Shown one piece after another: positions 1 through 9,031 of a stretch of 64,000 nt of DNA; positions within the stretch are counted from its first letter, which is position 1; each line of letters begins with the position of its first letter. The DNA lies in contig NZ_JXMS01000001.1 in NCBI RefSeq assembly GCF_001672295.1, positions 1 to 64,000 of the forward strand, read 5' to 3'. This DNA comes from Halodesulfovibrio spirochaetisodalis (GTDB lineage: Bacteria > Desulfobacterota > Desulfovibrionia > Desulfovibrionales > Desulfovibrionaceae). The position numbers and the translations under genes are program-made. The notes under the pieces were generated by a model. It had not been told where the DNA came from. It searched no databases and saw only the letters and a program-made list of their open reading frames with translations.

Positions 1-2
1 AG

Positions 3-1814
3 CTGATTCGGCATATACAGGAAGGCAATCTGGGAGTGCAGGAAGCTGCTGACCGCGCACTGCGGGCAATCCGCGGTGAAAAATCTGTTCAGGCTGTAAT
101 TCCGTTACTTGCTTCAGAAGAAGCTCCGATACGTAACGCTGCCATGGATATTCTGCGTGAGATCGCAGAGGATGATCTTGAAAGCGTTATGAGTCAGCTG
201 AAAAGCTCCGATCCGGATTTGCGAATATTTATTTCTGACATTTTAGGTTCTACTAATAGCTTATTTTCAGTAGCACCGTTATGTGAAGCTTTATTGAAAG
301 ATCAGGAAGTTAACGTTCGGTATCAGGCTGCTGTCAGCCTTGGTGAACTTGGGTTTTCTGACGCTGCGGATAGCCTTATTCAAGCTTTGGATGATGAAGA
401 GTGGGTTCAATTTTCAGTTATTGAAGCATTGACCAAAATCGGAGCAGCACAGACAGCCGGTGCACTGGTAAAAGCACTGGGTAAAGCGACTCCGCTTGTT
501 GCCTCTATGATTGTCGAGGCGCTTGGTGAGATGGGGGATTTGAAAATTGTTCCTCTACTTATTGAGCAAATGAAGTCTGCCCCTGCTCCACTGCAGAATA
601 AAATTTGTAAAGCGGTTGTGCAGCTTTTGGGAGATAAAGCTCTTGAGTTGTTGCCTTCCGACAAGCGTTCACAATTCTGTAGTGCCTTGCTGGCAGCACT
701 TGATGATGAAGATGAACAGATTCAGCTTGCTGCGTTGCGTGGGCTTTCTACTGCCAAAGGTGCAGAAGCTACACAGAAGGTGATGAGTACCGTGGCAACA
801 TTTAATGTTGATCGGGATACCGACAAACTGATTGCAGCAGTTGAGTGTCTTGCCAATATTGGGTGTAACTCTGCATTACTTGAAGTTTTTCAGGATGATA
901 ACGAGCTTGCGTTGCGTGTTGCGGCGGAGGCGGTTTCACGCATGTCAGAAGGCGAGATGCGTAAAGCTCTTCCGACAATACGGGCTGTATTCAGCGATAA
1001 GGGAGTTTTTGTCCAGCGCGATCTTATCACAGTGCTGGTTAAGTCAGCCAATGTTTCAGATGAACTGTTTTTCCAGAATGTATTGAGGGAACATTCTGAT
1101 GAGATGATTCTGAAAAAAGCATTGTACTTTCTTGGGGAAAATTCTTTGCATCCAGAGAGCGCAGAGATTGTATTTGAAATGCTTTCGCATGACTCTCTTG
1201 AGGTAAAGGATGCAGCGCTTGAAGCAGCCATTGCGATGGATAATGAAATGCTCTGGATTCGTTTTGTTTCCAGAGTGGAAAGTGATGACCCGACAGAACG
1301 CATGATGGCTGTGTATGCCTTGGGTAAATCTAGAAATGATGTGCATGTTGAGCTACTTAAAGAAGCACTTTCCGATCCGGTAGTCGATGTCCGCCTTGTT
1401 GCCTTGGAAGGGCTGATTGCTTTAAGCCCTGAGTCTGCAACGCTTATCGAGCAGGTAAAAATGTTGCTCCATGATGCAAACCGTGATGTTCGCCTCTCTG
1501 TAGTTGATATGATCGGGAAAACACAGTCAGTCACCTATTTACACCATTTAATTGAAGCGCTGGATGATGAAGATGACTGGGTGGCAGTGCGTGCTATAGA
1601 GCATCTTGGTGCACTGGATAATGATGATGTCGTAGAGCCGCTTCTGAATGTTTTTGCAGAACGCAGTGCCTTGATTCAGCATAAGGTAATAAAAATGCTG
1701 GGCAGAATGGGAACAGAGCGTTGCTTCGGTGCTTTGTTAACAATGATGAGCCACGAAGATCCGGAAATTTGCGAAGCAGCAGAACAAGCGGCAAATCTGA
1801 TAAGAAGCAGATAG
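3..1814 (+). CDS. HEAT-repeat protein, 5' end outside window
   Basis: The frame is open from the first bases of the window (LIRHIQEGNLG precedes the first possible start, a GTG at 36), so the N-terminus is missing. About 603 residues are visible, made almost wholly of HEAT/PBS-lyase type helical pairs of about 31 residues with recurring patterns such as VRYQAAVSLGELG, VRLVALEGLIAL and VAVRAIEHLGAL. There is no enzyme motif or membrane segment. Such repeats form a curved scaffold for protein binding. It sits 13 bp upstream of cheR and is probably the first visible gene of the chemotaxis operon, so a scaffold or adaptor role in the chemosensory array is inferred. The partner is unknown. Confidence 0.85.
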   Translation: MIRHIQEGNLGVQEAADRALRAIRGEKSVQAVIPLLASEEAPIRNAAMDILREIAEDDLESVMSQLKSSDPDLRIFISDILGSTNSLFSVAPLCEALLKDQEVNVRYQAAVSLGELGFSDAADSLIQALDDEEWVQFSVIEALTKIGAAQTAGALVKALGKATPLVASMIVEALGEMGDLKIVPLLIEQMKSAPAPLQNKICKAVVQLLGDKALELLPSDKRSQFCSALLAALDDEDEQIQLAALRGLSTAKGAEATQKVMSTVATFNVDRDTDKLIAAVECLANIGCNSALLEVFQDDNELALRVAAEAVSRMSEGEMRKALPTIRAVFSDKGVFVQRDLITVLVKSANVSDELFFQNVLREHSDEMILKKALYFLGENSLHPESAEIVFEMLSHDSLEVKDAALEAAIAMDNEMLWIRFVSRVESDDPTERMMAVYALGKSRNDVHVELLKEALSDPVVDVRLVALEGLIALSPESATLIEQVKMLLHDANRDVRLSVVDMIGKTQSVTYLHHLIEALDDEDDWVAVRAIEHLGALDNDDVVEPLLNVFAERSALIQHKVIKMLGRMGTERCFGALLTMMSHEDPEICEAAEQAANLIRSR

Positions 1815-1827
1815 TTAGGGGGGCCAT

Positions 1828-2706
1828 GTGTCATCACTTTTTTCGAGAACAACCAGTTTTCAACGCGAGCTTCATGCCAGTGATGAAGAGTTCCGCCAGA
1901 TTAGAGACTACATTTATGAACTGTGTGGAATTCATATCGCTGATAACAGGAAGTATCTAGTTGAGAACAGACTTGCTGCAAGACTGAAAGATTTGAATCT
2001 AAAGACATTCGGCGAGTATTATTACTATTTGCGATACGATAAAAACCGTCGCGAAGAATTGAACCGGCTGTTTGAGGTTATCACAACGAATGAGACAAGT
2101 TTTTATAGAAACCCGCCACAGCTTAAGGTTTTTCAAGAAGTAGTCCTCAAGGATATGTTGGCAGAGCTCAAGGCAAAAGGAAGCCGCAGGCTGCGTATCT
2201 GGTCTGCCGGCTGTTCTTCGGGTGAAGAACCATATACTTTGGGCATAATTTTGCATGAATTGCTCAGGGCAGAAATTGCCTCATGGGATATAAAAATTAC
2301 AGCAAGCGATATCTCTACCGCAGTGCTGGATGCTGCCAAAAGTGGTGTGTATTCCGACTACGCGTTGCGCACAACGCCGCCTGAGATAATACGTAAGTAT
2401 TTCAAGCAGGATGGCAAGGAGTATCACCTTGCAGAAAATGTGAAGAAGCTTGTCCGGTTTGATCAGTTGAACTTAAACGACAAGCTGCAGATGAAGCGTG
2501 TTGAGCGCTCGCAGATCATTTTCTGTAGGAACGTAATTATTTATTTTGATGATGAGATGAAGACTCGGGTTATGAGTTCGTTTTATGACAATCTGCTTCC
2601 GGGTGGCGCGTTGCTGATCGGACATTCTGAGTCGTTACACAATATATCCAGGGCATTCAGGCCCGAACATCACAAGGGTGCAATCGTCTATCGCAAAGAT
2701 TCCTAA
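1828..2706 (+). CDS. cheR: Chemotaxis protein methyltransferase CheR
   Basis: This 292-residue protein is expected to methylate glutamates of chemoreceptors with S-adenosylmethionine. It has the N-terminal all-helical CheR domain (about residues 15-75) followed by the Rossmann methyltransferase domain. Visible motifs are NETSFYR, the SAM-binding WSAGCSSGEEPYTL and the CRNVIIYFD block. The start is a GTG preceded by a strong TTAGGGGGG. An ATG two bases earlier is in another frame. It lies between the HEAT gene and the ParA gene in a tightly packed operon. The length is normal for the family and no key residue is missing. Confidence 0.95.
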   Translation: MSSLFSRTTSFQRELHASDEEFRQIRDYIYELCGIHIADNRKYLVENRLAARLKDLNLKTFGEYYYYLRYDKNRREELNRLFEVITTNETSFYRNPPQLKVFQEVVLKDMLAELKAKGSRRLRIWSAGCSSGEEPYTLGIILHELLRAEIASWDIKITASDISTAVLDAAKSGVYSDYALRTTPPEIIRKYFKQDGKEYHLAENVKKLVRFDQLNLNDKLQMKRVERSQIIFCRNVIIYFDDEMKTRVMSSFYDNLLPGGALLIGHSESLHNISRAFRPEHHKGAIVYRKDS

Positions 2707-2742
2707 TCTGATGCAGTAGGGCACCCGTAAGAGGAGTATGGT

Positions 2743-3519
2743 TTGAACGCCAAAGTTCTGGCTATTGCCAACCAAAAAGGCGGAGTGGGTAAAACCACCA
2801 CAACTGTAACTCTTGGTGCAGCACTGGCACGCAGGAACAAGAAAGTTTTGGTGATTGATCTTGACCCGCATGCGTGTGCCTCGGTTCATATGCGTTTCTT
2901 TCCAGATCTGGTGAAGCGGTCCACATATGATTTATTTACTGCACCCAAAAAAGTCTGGCCCGTACTGTGGGAGCAGTTGATTGTCAGGAATGAAGGTCAG
3001 GAATTTGACACAGTCCCTGCTTCAATCAGACTTTCAGAATTGGAAGTTGACCTGAAGGAGAAGCAGGGAAAAGGAAATCTGCTCAAATCTGCCTTGGAAG
3101 AAGTACGCGATAAGTACGATTACATTCTGCTGGATTGTCCGCCACAGCTCGGAATGCTGCAGGTGAATGCTATTGTTGCTTGTGACTTGTTGATTATTCC
3201 GATTCAGACAGACTTTTTAGCACTGCATGGATTGAAACTACTTTTTGATACGTTACGCACTCTGAACAAGGTGCTGCCGAAGCCGGTCACGTACCGTGCC
3301 TTAGCGACAATGTACGATAAGCGGGCGGGGGCGTGCCGCAGAGTATTGGACTTGCTCGGCAGGAAGATGGGAGACTTGATGTTCTCCTCGGTTATCGGGC
3401 TGGATACCCGCTTTAAGGATGCCAGTGCACTTGGGAAGAGCGTATACGAGATAGATGCGTCTTGCCGCGGTGCGCGCGGGTACGAGCTTTTGGCAAAAGA
3501 GGTAGAAGCCTTATGGTAA
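2743..3519 (+). CDS. ParA/MinD-family ATPase of the chemotaxis operon
   Basis: A 258-residue ParA-type P-loop ATPase. The deviant Walker A motif KGGVGKTTTT (about residues 11-20), the DLDPHA switch and DCPPQLG Walker B are all present. The start is TTG after AAGAGGAG. Its 3' end overlaps the CheW-like gene by 7 bp, which suggests translational coupling. ParA homologues embedded in che operons (ParC of Vibrio is the studied example) position polar chemoreceptor arrays and pass them to daughter cells. The coupling to a CheW-like protein with a long tail fits that role here. There is no parB partner or parS-like array nearby, so a plasmid or chromosome partition role is unlikely. Confidence 0.9.
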   Translation: MNAKVLAIANQKGGVGKTTTTVTLGAALARRNKKVLVIDLDPHACASVHMRFFPDLVKRSTYDLFTAPKKVWPVLWEQLIVRNEGQEFDTVPASIRLSELEVDLKEKQGKGNLLKSALEEVRDKYDYILLDCPPQLGMLQVNAIVACDLLIIPIQTDFLALHGLKLLFDTLRTLNKVLPKPVTYRALATMYDKRAGACRRVLDLLGRKMGDLMFSSVIGLDTRFKDASALGKSVYEIDASCRGARGYELLAKEVEALW

Positions 3520-4472
3520 AAACTCCTGAAGAGTATTTTGAAGATCATCTTTTTGATGTGGTGCAGACTGAGCCGACAAATACGTTTACGGCGGCAGAAG
3601 CTGCGTTCATGTCAAAGTATCTTGGAGTCAATGAGGCAGAGGCGCTTGAGCGTTTAGGGCTGCATAAAGCTGTTGAGCCTGAATGCGTTTTGAGCGCAGT
3701 GGGAGCTGAGTACGAAACGGTTGCTGACGCCAGACCGGTTCCTACTGTGACAGTTTCTGCCCCTGCTGGCGCAGTGACGAACGCAACAGCAAATGCTTCT
3801 GAGGAGCGTGCAGTGCTTGCTGAGGTTTCGCGCAGTACCGAACCTGAGGTTGCTGTTGCTGAACCAGTGCACGATGCTTCTTCTGTTACTGAGGTGGTTG
3901 AATCAGTAGAAGAAGAGAATGCTGTCGTTTATGAAACGGAACCGTCTGTATTGGCTCCTGATGTAGAGGAAGATAATTGGAACGGCACAACTCTTGATCG
4001 GGAACCTGACTTACTCGAGCAGCTTCGCCATGAAAGTGAATTACAAATGGTAAGTTTCTTTCTTGGTAAGCAGGAGTTTACAGTTCCCATCAATGCTGTG
4101 CAGGAAGTAATACGGTACATTGCACCGACAAAACTTCCTGTTGCACCTCCGTTTGTTACCGGGGTTATTAACCTGCGGGGTATTGTGACACCGATTATTC
4201 AGTTGCGTGGATTACTCGGTATAGCAAGTCTGGATGAGCAGGAACGCACAGATCGGTTTATTGTAGTCTGTAAACGGCACGGACTTCAGTTCGGGCTGGT
4301 TATTGATACGGTTCATACGATGTATCGTGTACCGCAAGAATCCATTGACTGGGCTGTAGAGTCACATCTCGGAGTAGCTATCCAATATATTTTTGGTTTG
4401 ATGAAGTCAGAAGACATGCTGATCGGTATTATCTCTGTGGATAATATCGTTGAAGCTATTCTAGAAGGATAG
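3513..4472 (+). CDS. cheW: CheW-like coupling protein with long N-terminal tail (possible ParP analogue)
   Basis: 319 residues from the ATG at 3513, which overlaps the end of the ParA gene and has AGAGG about 10 bp upstream. An alternative start further upstream would lie inside the ParA frame without support. Residues from about 175 to 315 form a CheW domain (LQMVSFFLGKQEFTVPI, then VTGVINLRGIVTPIIQL), which links receptors to CheA. The first 50 residues form a short helical segment, and about 120 residues rich in Val, Glu, Ala and Pro make a flexible acidic linker. A CheW-like domain carried on such a tail and encoded next to a ParA ATPase resembles the Vibrio ParC/ParP pair. That parallel is inference from layout, not from sequence identity. 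Confidence 0.85.
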   Translation: MVKTPEEYFEDHLFDVVQTEPTNTFTAAEAAFMSKYLGVNEAEALERLGLHKAVEPECVLSAVGAEYETVADARPVPTVTVSAPAGAVTNATANASEERAVLAEVSRSTEPEVAVAEPVHDASSVTEVVESVEEENAVVYETEPSVLAPDVEEDNWNGTTLDREPDLLEQLRHESELQMVSFFLGKQEFTVPINAVQEVIRYIAPTKLPVAPPFVTGVINLRGIVTPIIQLRGLLGIASLDEQERTDRFIVVCKRHGLQFGLVIDTVHTMYRVPQESIDWAVESHLGVAIQYIFGLMKSEDMLIGIISVDNIVEAILEG

Positions 4473-4484
4473 AGAGCGCTGAAA

Positions 4485-4856
4485 ATGGGAAAACACATTT
4501 TAGTGGTTGACGATTCGAAGACAGTTCGAAACCTTGTTGCTTTTATTATGAAAAATGAAGGGTTCAAGGTGACGACTGCAGAGGACGGCCTTGACGGTCT
4601 GGAAAAATTGTATTCCTGCGGTGCGGTGGATCTTATTATCACCGATATTAATATGCCGCACATGGATGGATTCACATTCATTGAAAATGTACGCAAACAA
4701 GATGCGTATCGTGACCTGCCTATTGTGGTGCTGTCTACTGAAGGACAGGAGCAGGATATCAAACTCGGTATGAGCCTGGGGGCTAATCTTTACATGGTAA
4801 AGCCTGCGCAACCTGAAAAAATGGTGCGCAATGTCCGGATGTTACTCGGCCAATAA
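4485..4856 (+). CDS. cheY: Single-domain response regulator CheY
   Basis: A 123-residue stand-alone receiver domain. The acidic pocket D9-D10 (VVDDSKT), phospho-acceptor D54 (LIITDINMP), the S84-T85 switch position and K106 (MVKPA) are all present, so it should accept phosphate from the CheA encoded next. There is no output domain. It is either the motor-binding CheY or a phosphate sink. The start is ATG with GAGAG upstream, 12 bp after cheW. Confidence 0.93.
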   Translation: MGKHILVVDDSKTVRNLVAFIMKNEGFKVTTAEDGLDGLEKLYSCGAVDLIITDINMPHMDGFTFIENVRKQDAYRDLPIVVLSTEGQEQDIKLGMSLGANLYMVKPAQPEKMVRNVRMLLGQ

Positions 4857-4864
4857 GCTGTTTT

Positions 4865-4907
4865 GCATAAAAGCTGCTGCCGGTTGCTCCGGTAGTGGCT
4901 TTTATGC
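4865..4907 (+). terminator. Hairpin after cheY
   Basis: Ten-base perfect arms GCATAAAAGC and GCTTTTATGC enclose a smaller CCGG-loop-CCGG stem. The T-rich stretch comes only some 20 bases later, so this may be a weak terminator or an attenuating hairpin between cheY and cheA rather than a full stop. Confidence 0.45.
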
Positions 4908-4986
4908 GTGACAAAAATGCTTTCTGCCTGTCATCCTTTTGTTTTTTCCTTGTGTTTTCTAATTATCTGCAAATTTATACCGATAC

Positions 4987-4992
4987 TATAAT
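4987..4992 (+). promoter_or_regulatory. Candidate -10 box for cheA
   Basis: A perfect TATAAT lies 70 bp before the cheA start in the 205 bp gap after cheY. No good -35 is visible at 16-18 bp spacing, so this is a suggestion only. It would give cheA its own transcript. Confidence 0.35.
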
Positions 4993-5061
4993 ATAGAGCA
5001 GGCACTTGTTTGTTGTGCCTGCAGAACGCGTTTTTCACTATATTCATTTTGGGGACAAAGT

Positions 5062-8000
5062 ATGAGCCAGGATTTTTTAGATCCGGAAATTTTTGCTGAT
5101 TTTATTATCGAAGCAAAAGAACATCTGGAGACTATCGAGCCAAACCTACTGGAACTTGAAAAAGATCCGGAAGATATCTCGTTGCTGAATGAAATCTTCA
5201 GGCCAATGCACTCGTTAAAGGGAGCATCTGGTTTTCTTGGTCTCAATAAAATGAATACGCTTGCGCACCGTGCAGAAAATATTATGGACGAGTTGCGTAA
5301 GGGGACAATGGAAACAACGCCTGCAATTATGGATGTGATTCTTGATGCTACCGACGCCCTGCGAAAGATTATTGATAATCTTGAGAACGAAGGGGAAGAA
5401 GGAAATGTAGCAACCGAGCCTCTTATTCAAACTCTTGATGCGCTTCTTGCCGGTGAAGATCCTGCTACAGGAAATTCTGTTCCTGCTGAACCTGCCATGT
5501 CCGAAGCTCCAGCTGCCTCTGCTGAGCCTGTGGAACACCCTGCTACTCCTGCCGTTGAAGATGTGCCTCTTGAAGCTGTTCAGGAAGAGCAGTTGATTGA
5601 AGTCGTGGAGACTCCGGTTGCATCTAATGGACGTTCTGCAGTTGAATTGCCGGAAGGTGAACTCTATCCGTTGACCTCTTTTGGTGAAGGACACCTGCGT
5701 GACTTCATTGAAGAAGCCAATGAGAACACAGAAGATTTAGGTAACGGGCTTCTTGAACTGGAACAGAATCCAGATGACAATGATAGCCTTGTTAATGATT
5801 TATTCCGTTTTTTCCATAACTTGAAGGGAAATAGCGGGATTATCGGCTTTCATGAATTGAACAGTTTGACTCATGAAGCAGAAACGCTGCTGAACCGTAC
5901 CAGAAAAGGTGAATTACCTGTATCTCAAGGTTTGATTGATCTCTTGCTTCGCTGCGTGGATGTTATTGACGTATTAGTTAATAAAATCGATGCAGTCTCT
6001 GGAATGGTTCCACAACTTGATCTTTCAGAAATTTTAGTTGTTCTGCGTCATGCAGTAGAACATGGTGAATTTCCGGAAGTTGTTAAAGAGGCTGAAGAGC
6101 CGATAATAGAAATTATTGTTGATGAGGTAGAGGAAGAGGAAACAGATCCTGTACCTGAGTATGATAAAGAAGATATGGACATCTTTATCTCTACTCTTAC
6201 TCAACAACGTGCTGCCGTTACCCTTGCGGTAAAAGAGTTGGAAAAAGACTCTTCTCAAGAAGAATTTATTAATAGCCTGTACAGAAGTCTTATTACTACA
6301 CAGAATTCTTGCAGCTATATGCAGTATGACAAGCCGCGCGTTCAGGCAGAGCGAACAGCAGGGCTTGTTGATTCCGGTCGCAGCGCAGATATGGACTTTG
6401 CGTTGATGCTCGATTTGCTGCTTCAGGAAATTGAAATCCTGAACGACATGGTTGATGCAGAACTTGCTGTATTCAAACTGTGCATTGACTCGACAGCGAC
6501 ACTGAAAGGTGTAGGAGAGCCGGAGCCGGAGCCGGAAGAGGAAAACGATGACTTTGAGTTACCGGAAGATCTGGACATCGATATACAGCTTCCAGAATCC
6601 GGTAGCCCTGATGCACCTGTTTCCTTTGTTGCTAATGCACTTATTGAAGAGTCTGCTGAAGAAGTACCTGTACAAAAAGCTGTTAAGCCAGAGGTTGCAG
6701 AAACGAAAGCAGCCAAACCGGAACCACAGCCAGAGCCAGCTTCACAACCTGTTCCTTCACAATCAACAGAATTTGACTCAGATCCTGATATCATTTTAGC
6801 GGAAAAGCCTGAGGCTGTATCTGCTCCAGTAGTTGAAGCAGTTCAAACTCCTGCGGCTCCTACAGCAAAAACTAAAGATAAGGCTCCTGCGAAACAGCAA
6901 AAGCCAAAGTCTTCCAGTACAATTCGTGTAGACCATGAAAAGCTTGACCACTTGATGAACCTCATTGGTGAGCTCATCATTAACAGAAACCGTTACACAA
7001 TGCTGGCGCGTAATCTTGAAGACGGACAGAATGTTGATATTCAGGAAGTCGCACAGTCTCTTACAGAAACTACGTATGCTATGGCGCGCATTTCTGATGA
7101 TCTTCAAGACACCATCATGAAAGTGCGCATGGTTCCAGTATCCTCAGTATTTTCTCGTTTCCCTCGTCTTGTTCGTGACCTTTCAAGAAAAAGCGGCAAG
7201 CAGGTGGAACTCATCATGGAAGGTGAAGAGACTGAACTTGATAAGAGCGTTGTGGAAGTTATCGGTGATCCGCTTGTTCACCTTATCCGTAATGCAATGG
7301 ATCATGGTGTCGAATCTGAAGAGGATCGCCTTAAAGCTGGAAAGCAGGGTAAAGGCACCGTTCACCTTCGTGCATACTACAGAGGTAACTCTGTAGCGAT
7401 TGAAATCGAAGATGACGGTAAGGGCATTGACCCTGAAAAAATGCGCGAAGTTGCAGTCAGAAAAGGCATCATCAGCTATGATGAAGCCAAAATTCTTGAT
7501 GACCGTGAAGCTATGGAGCTTATTTTTGCGCCGGGCTTCTCTTCAGCTGAGACCATTACAGATATTTCAGGTCGTGGTGTGGGTATGGACGTTGTCCGTA
7601 CAAACATTAAAAACCTTAAAGGCAGCGTTGCCATTCATTCCGAACTCGGAAAAGGCACCCGCTTTACTCTGACTCTGCCGCTGACACTCGCAATCATTGA
7701 TGCGCTTATGGTGAATGTGGCAGGCGAAGAATTTGCTATTCCGCTTGATGCTGTATCTGAAACAACCAAGATTGAAGCTTCCCGCCTCACGGATGTTAAC
7801 GGGCGTAAAGCAGTTACACTCCGAGGTGAGGTGCTTGGGCTTGTCTACATGTCAGATCTGCTTGATCTTCCACGCACTGAAGAAGCAGACGTACTTTCTG
7901 TGGTTGTTATCCACGATAACGATAGAAGACTTGGCATCGTTGTGGATAAGCTGCATGAGCGTCAGGAAATTGTTATTAAGCCGCTTGGTGAATACCTCGG

Positions 8001-8106
8001 AGACCTTAAAGGTATCTCCGGTGCAACCATCATGGGTGATGGATCTGTAATTCTTATTCTTGATCCGCATGAGATTTACCTCATGGCTACCTCAAAGGCA
8101 TTGTAG
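5062..8106 (+). CDS. cheA: Chemotaxis histidine kinase CheA with three Hpt-like domains
   Basis: 1014 residues against about 650 for E. coli CheA. An Hpt domain with phospho-site H50 (RPMHSLKGASGFLG) is followed by a second Hpt with H252 (FFHNLKGNSGIIG). A third Hpt-like helical region at about 365-475 has no His at the matching place. After a Glu/Pro/Ala-rich linker come the dimerisation domain (about 620-690), the ATPase domain with N box HLIRNAMDHG (740-749), DDGKGI (784-789) and GRGVGMDVV (837-845), and a C-terminal CheW-like domain (about 875-1010). The kinase should phosphorylate the CheY encoded just upstream. Start ATG with GGGGAC 11 bp upstream. It is probably the last gene of the operon. 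Confidence 0.95.
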   Translation: MSQDFLDPEIFADFIIEAKEHLETIEPNLLELEKDPEDISLLNEIFRPMHSLKGASGFLGLNKMNTLAHRAENIMDELRKGTMETTPAIMDVILDATDALRKIIDNLENEGEEGNVATEPLIQTLDALLAGEDPATGNSVPAEPAMSEAPAASAEPVEHPATPAVEDVPLEAVQEEQLIEVVETPVASNGRSAVELPEGELYPLTSFGEGHLRDFIEEANENTEDLGNGLLELEQNPDDNDSLVNDLFRFFHNLKGNSGIIGFHELNSLTHEAETLLNRTRKGELPVSQGLIDLLLRCVDVIDVLVNKIDAVSGMVPQLDLSEILVVLRHAVEHGEFPEVVKEAEEPIIEIIVDEVEEEETDPVPEYDKEDMDIFISTLTQQRAAVTLAVKELEKDSSQEEFINSLYRSLITTQNSCSYMQYDKPRVQAERTAGLVDSGRSADMDFALMLDLLLQEIEILNDMVDAELAVFKLCIDSTATLKGVGEPEPEPEEENDDFELPEDLDIDIQLPESGSPDAPVSFVANALIEESAEEVPVQKAVKPEVAETKAAKPEPQPEPASQPVPSQSTEFDSDPDIILAEKPEAVSAPVVEAVQTPAAPTAKTKDKAPAKQQKPKSSSTIRVDHEKLDHLMNLIGELIINRNRYTMLARNLEDGQNVDIQEVAQSLTETTYAMARISDDLQDTIMKVRMVPVSSVFSRFPRLVRDLSRKSGKQVELIMEGEETELDKSVVEVIGDPLVHLIRNAMDHGVESEEDRLKAGKQGKGTVHLRAYYRGNSVAIEIEDDGKGIDPEKMREVAVRKGIISYDEAKILDDREAMELIFAPGFSSAETITDISGRGVGMDVVRTNIKNLKGSVAIHSELGKGTRFTLTLPLTLAIIDALMVNVAGEEFAIPLDAVSETTKIEASRLTDVNGRKAVTLRGEVLGLVYMSDLLDLPRTEEADVLSVVVIHDNDRRLGIVVDKLHERQEIVIKPLGEYLGDLKGISGATIMGDGSVILILDPHEIYLMATSKAL

Positions 8107-8126
8107 CAAAATCAATAAAGAATACT

Positions 8127-8156
8127 GAGAGCCTCTTTCTGAGGCTCTCTTTTTTT
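8127..8156 (+). terminator. Rho-independent terminator of the che operon
   Basis: Nine-base perfect arms GAGAGCCTC and GAGGCTCTC with a TTTCT loop, followed by seven T residues, 20 bp after the cheA stop. Confidence 0.9.
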
Positions 8157-8208
8157 GTTGTAGTAAAAAGAATTGCAAGCAGCTCTAGAGAGGAGTATTT
8201 GCATACCC

Positions 8209-8832
8209 ATGCTAGACAGGTACCTTATTCCAGATACAGCACAGTACCGTGTTGAAGAGATTATTAAGAAAAGCCAGTTCATCGTTACGCTGGCTCACAC
8301 TCCTTCGGTGGATGAAGCAAAAGCTTTTATTGCAGCCGTGAAGGCAGAATTTCCAGATGCAACGCACAATTGCTGGGCATATCAGGCAGGCCCTCCCGGT
8401 ACGACCGCAATGGTCGGTATGAGTGATGATGGAGAGCCTCATGGTACGGCTGGAAAGCCCATGTTGAATATGCTGCTTCATGCGGATGTTGGCGAAATTT
8501 CTGCGGTGGTGACTCGCTACTTTGGAGGAACCAAACTGGGAACCGGCGGATTGGTGCGTGCGTATTCAGGCATGGTTAAGCTAGGTCTGGAGACCTTACC
8601 GACTCGGGAGAAAATCACCCCAGTCCGAATCGAAGTCGTTATTGATTACAGTGCCGTGACGTTGTTTAAGCGAATGTTGCCTGACTACGAAATCAAGGTG
8701 CTTGAAGAGAACTTTGGCGCAGATGCAGCATTTGTTGTGGAAATGCCCAAAGAGCACGCAGAAGCGTTTTCTGCTGCAGTGGTGGAGTTGACCAATGGTA
8801 ATGCCTTATTGGACGACATCACTGATAGATAA
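8209..8832 (+). CDS. YigZ/IMPACT family protein
   Basis: 207 residues from the ATG at 8209, with AGAGAGGAG upstream. Open codons to 8173 include only a TTG without a ribosome site. The N-terminal UPF0029/IMPACT domain shows the family blocks SQFIVTLAHT, DATHNCWAYQ, DDGEPHGTAGKPML and TRYFGGTKLGTGGLVRAYSG. A ferredoxin-like C-terminal domain (about 140-200) follows. The eukaryotic relative IMPACT regulates translation through GCN1. The bacterial function is not settled. It stands alone between two terminators. Confidence 0.88.
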   Translation: MLDRYLIPDTAQYRVEEIIKKSQFIVTLAHTPSVDEAKAFIAAVKAEFPDATHNCWAYQAGPPGTTAMVGMSDDGEPHGTAGKPMLNMLLHADVGEISAVVTRYFGGTKLGTGGLVRAYSGMVKLGLETLPTREKITPVRIEVVIDYSAVTLFKRMLPDYEIKVLEENFGADAAFVVEMPKEHAEAFSAAVVELTNGNALLDDITDR

Positions 8833-8932
8833 GTACTGCGATAGATTCAGGGGCACGAAAAGGTGAACGGTTAGTAATGTTCCCAAGGCAGTTATCTTTT
8901 TCTGTTAATAGTCAGTTGAAATTATGTTTATA

Positions 8933-8980
8933 AAAAAGTCAGGTACGCATGGTCACTACCATGCATCCCTGACTTTTTTT
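8933..8980. terminator. Bidirectional terminator
   Basis: AAAAGTCAGG and CCTGACTTTT arms enclose an inner GCATGG/CCATGC stem, with A residues on one side and T residues on the other. It serves the YigZ gene on the plus strand and pgl on the minus strand. Confidence 0.85.
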
Positions 8981-9031
8981 GTGGAGTAATAGAAAATAAC
9001 TATCTAATTCGATTGTTTTTACTACGAGTTG

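Noticed and set aside
890-1534. 214-residue minus-strand open frame
   Set aside because: Antisense to the HEAT-repeat gene. Ser-rich shadow translation.
2743-3519. Plasmid or chromosome partition ParA
   Set aside because: No parB or parS nearby and the gene is embedded in a chemotaxis operon.
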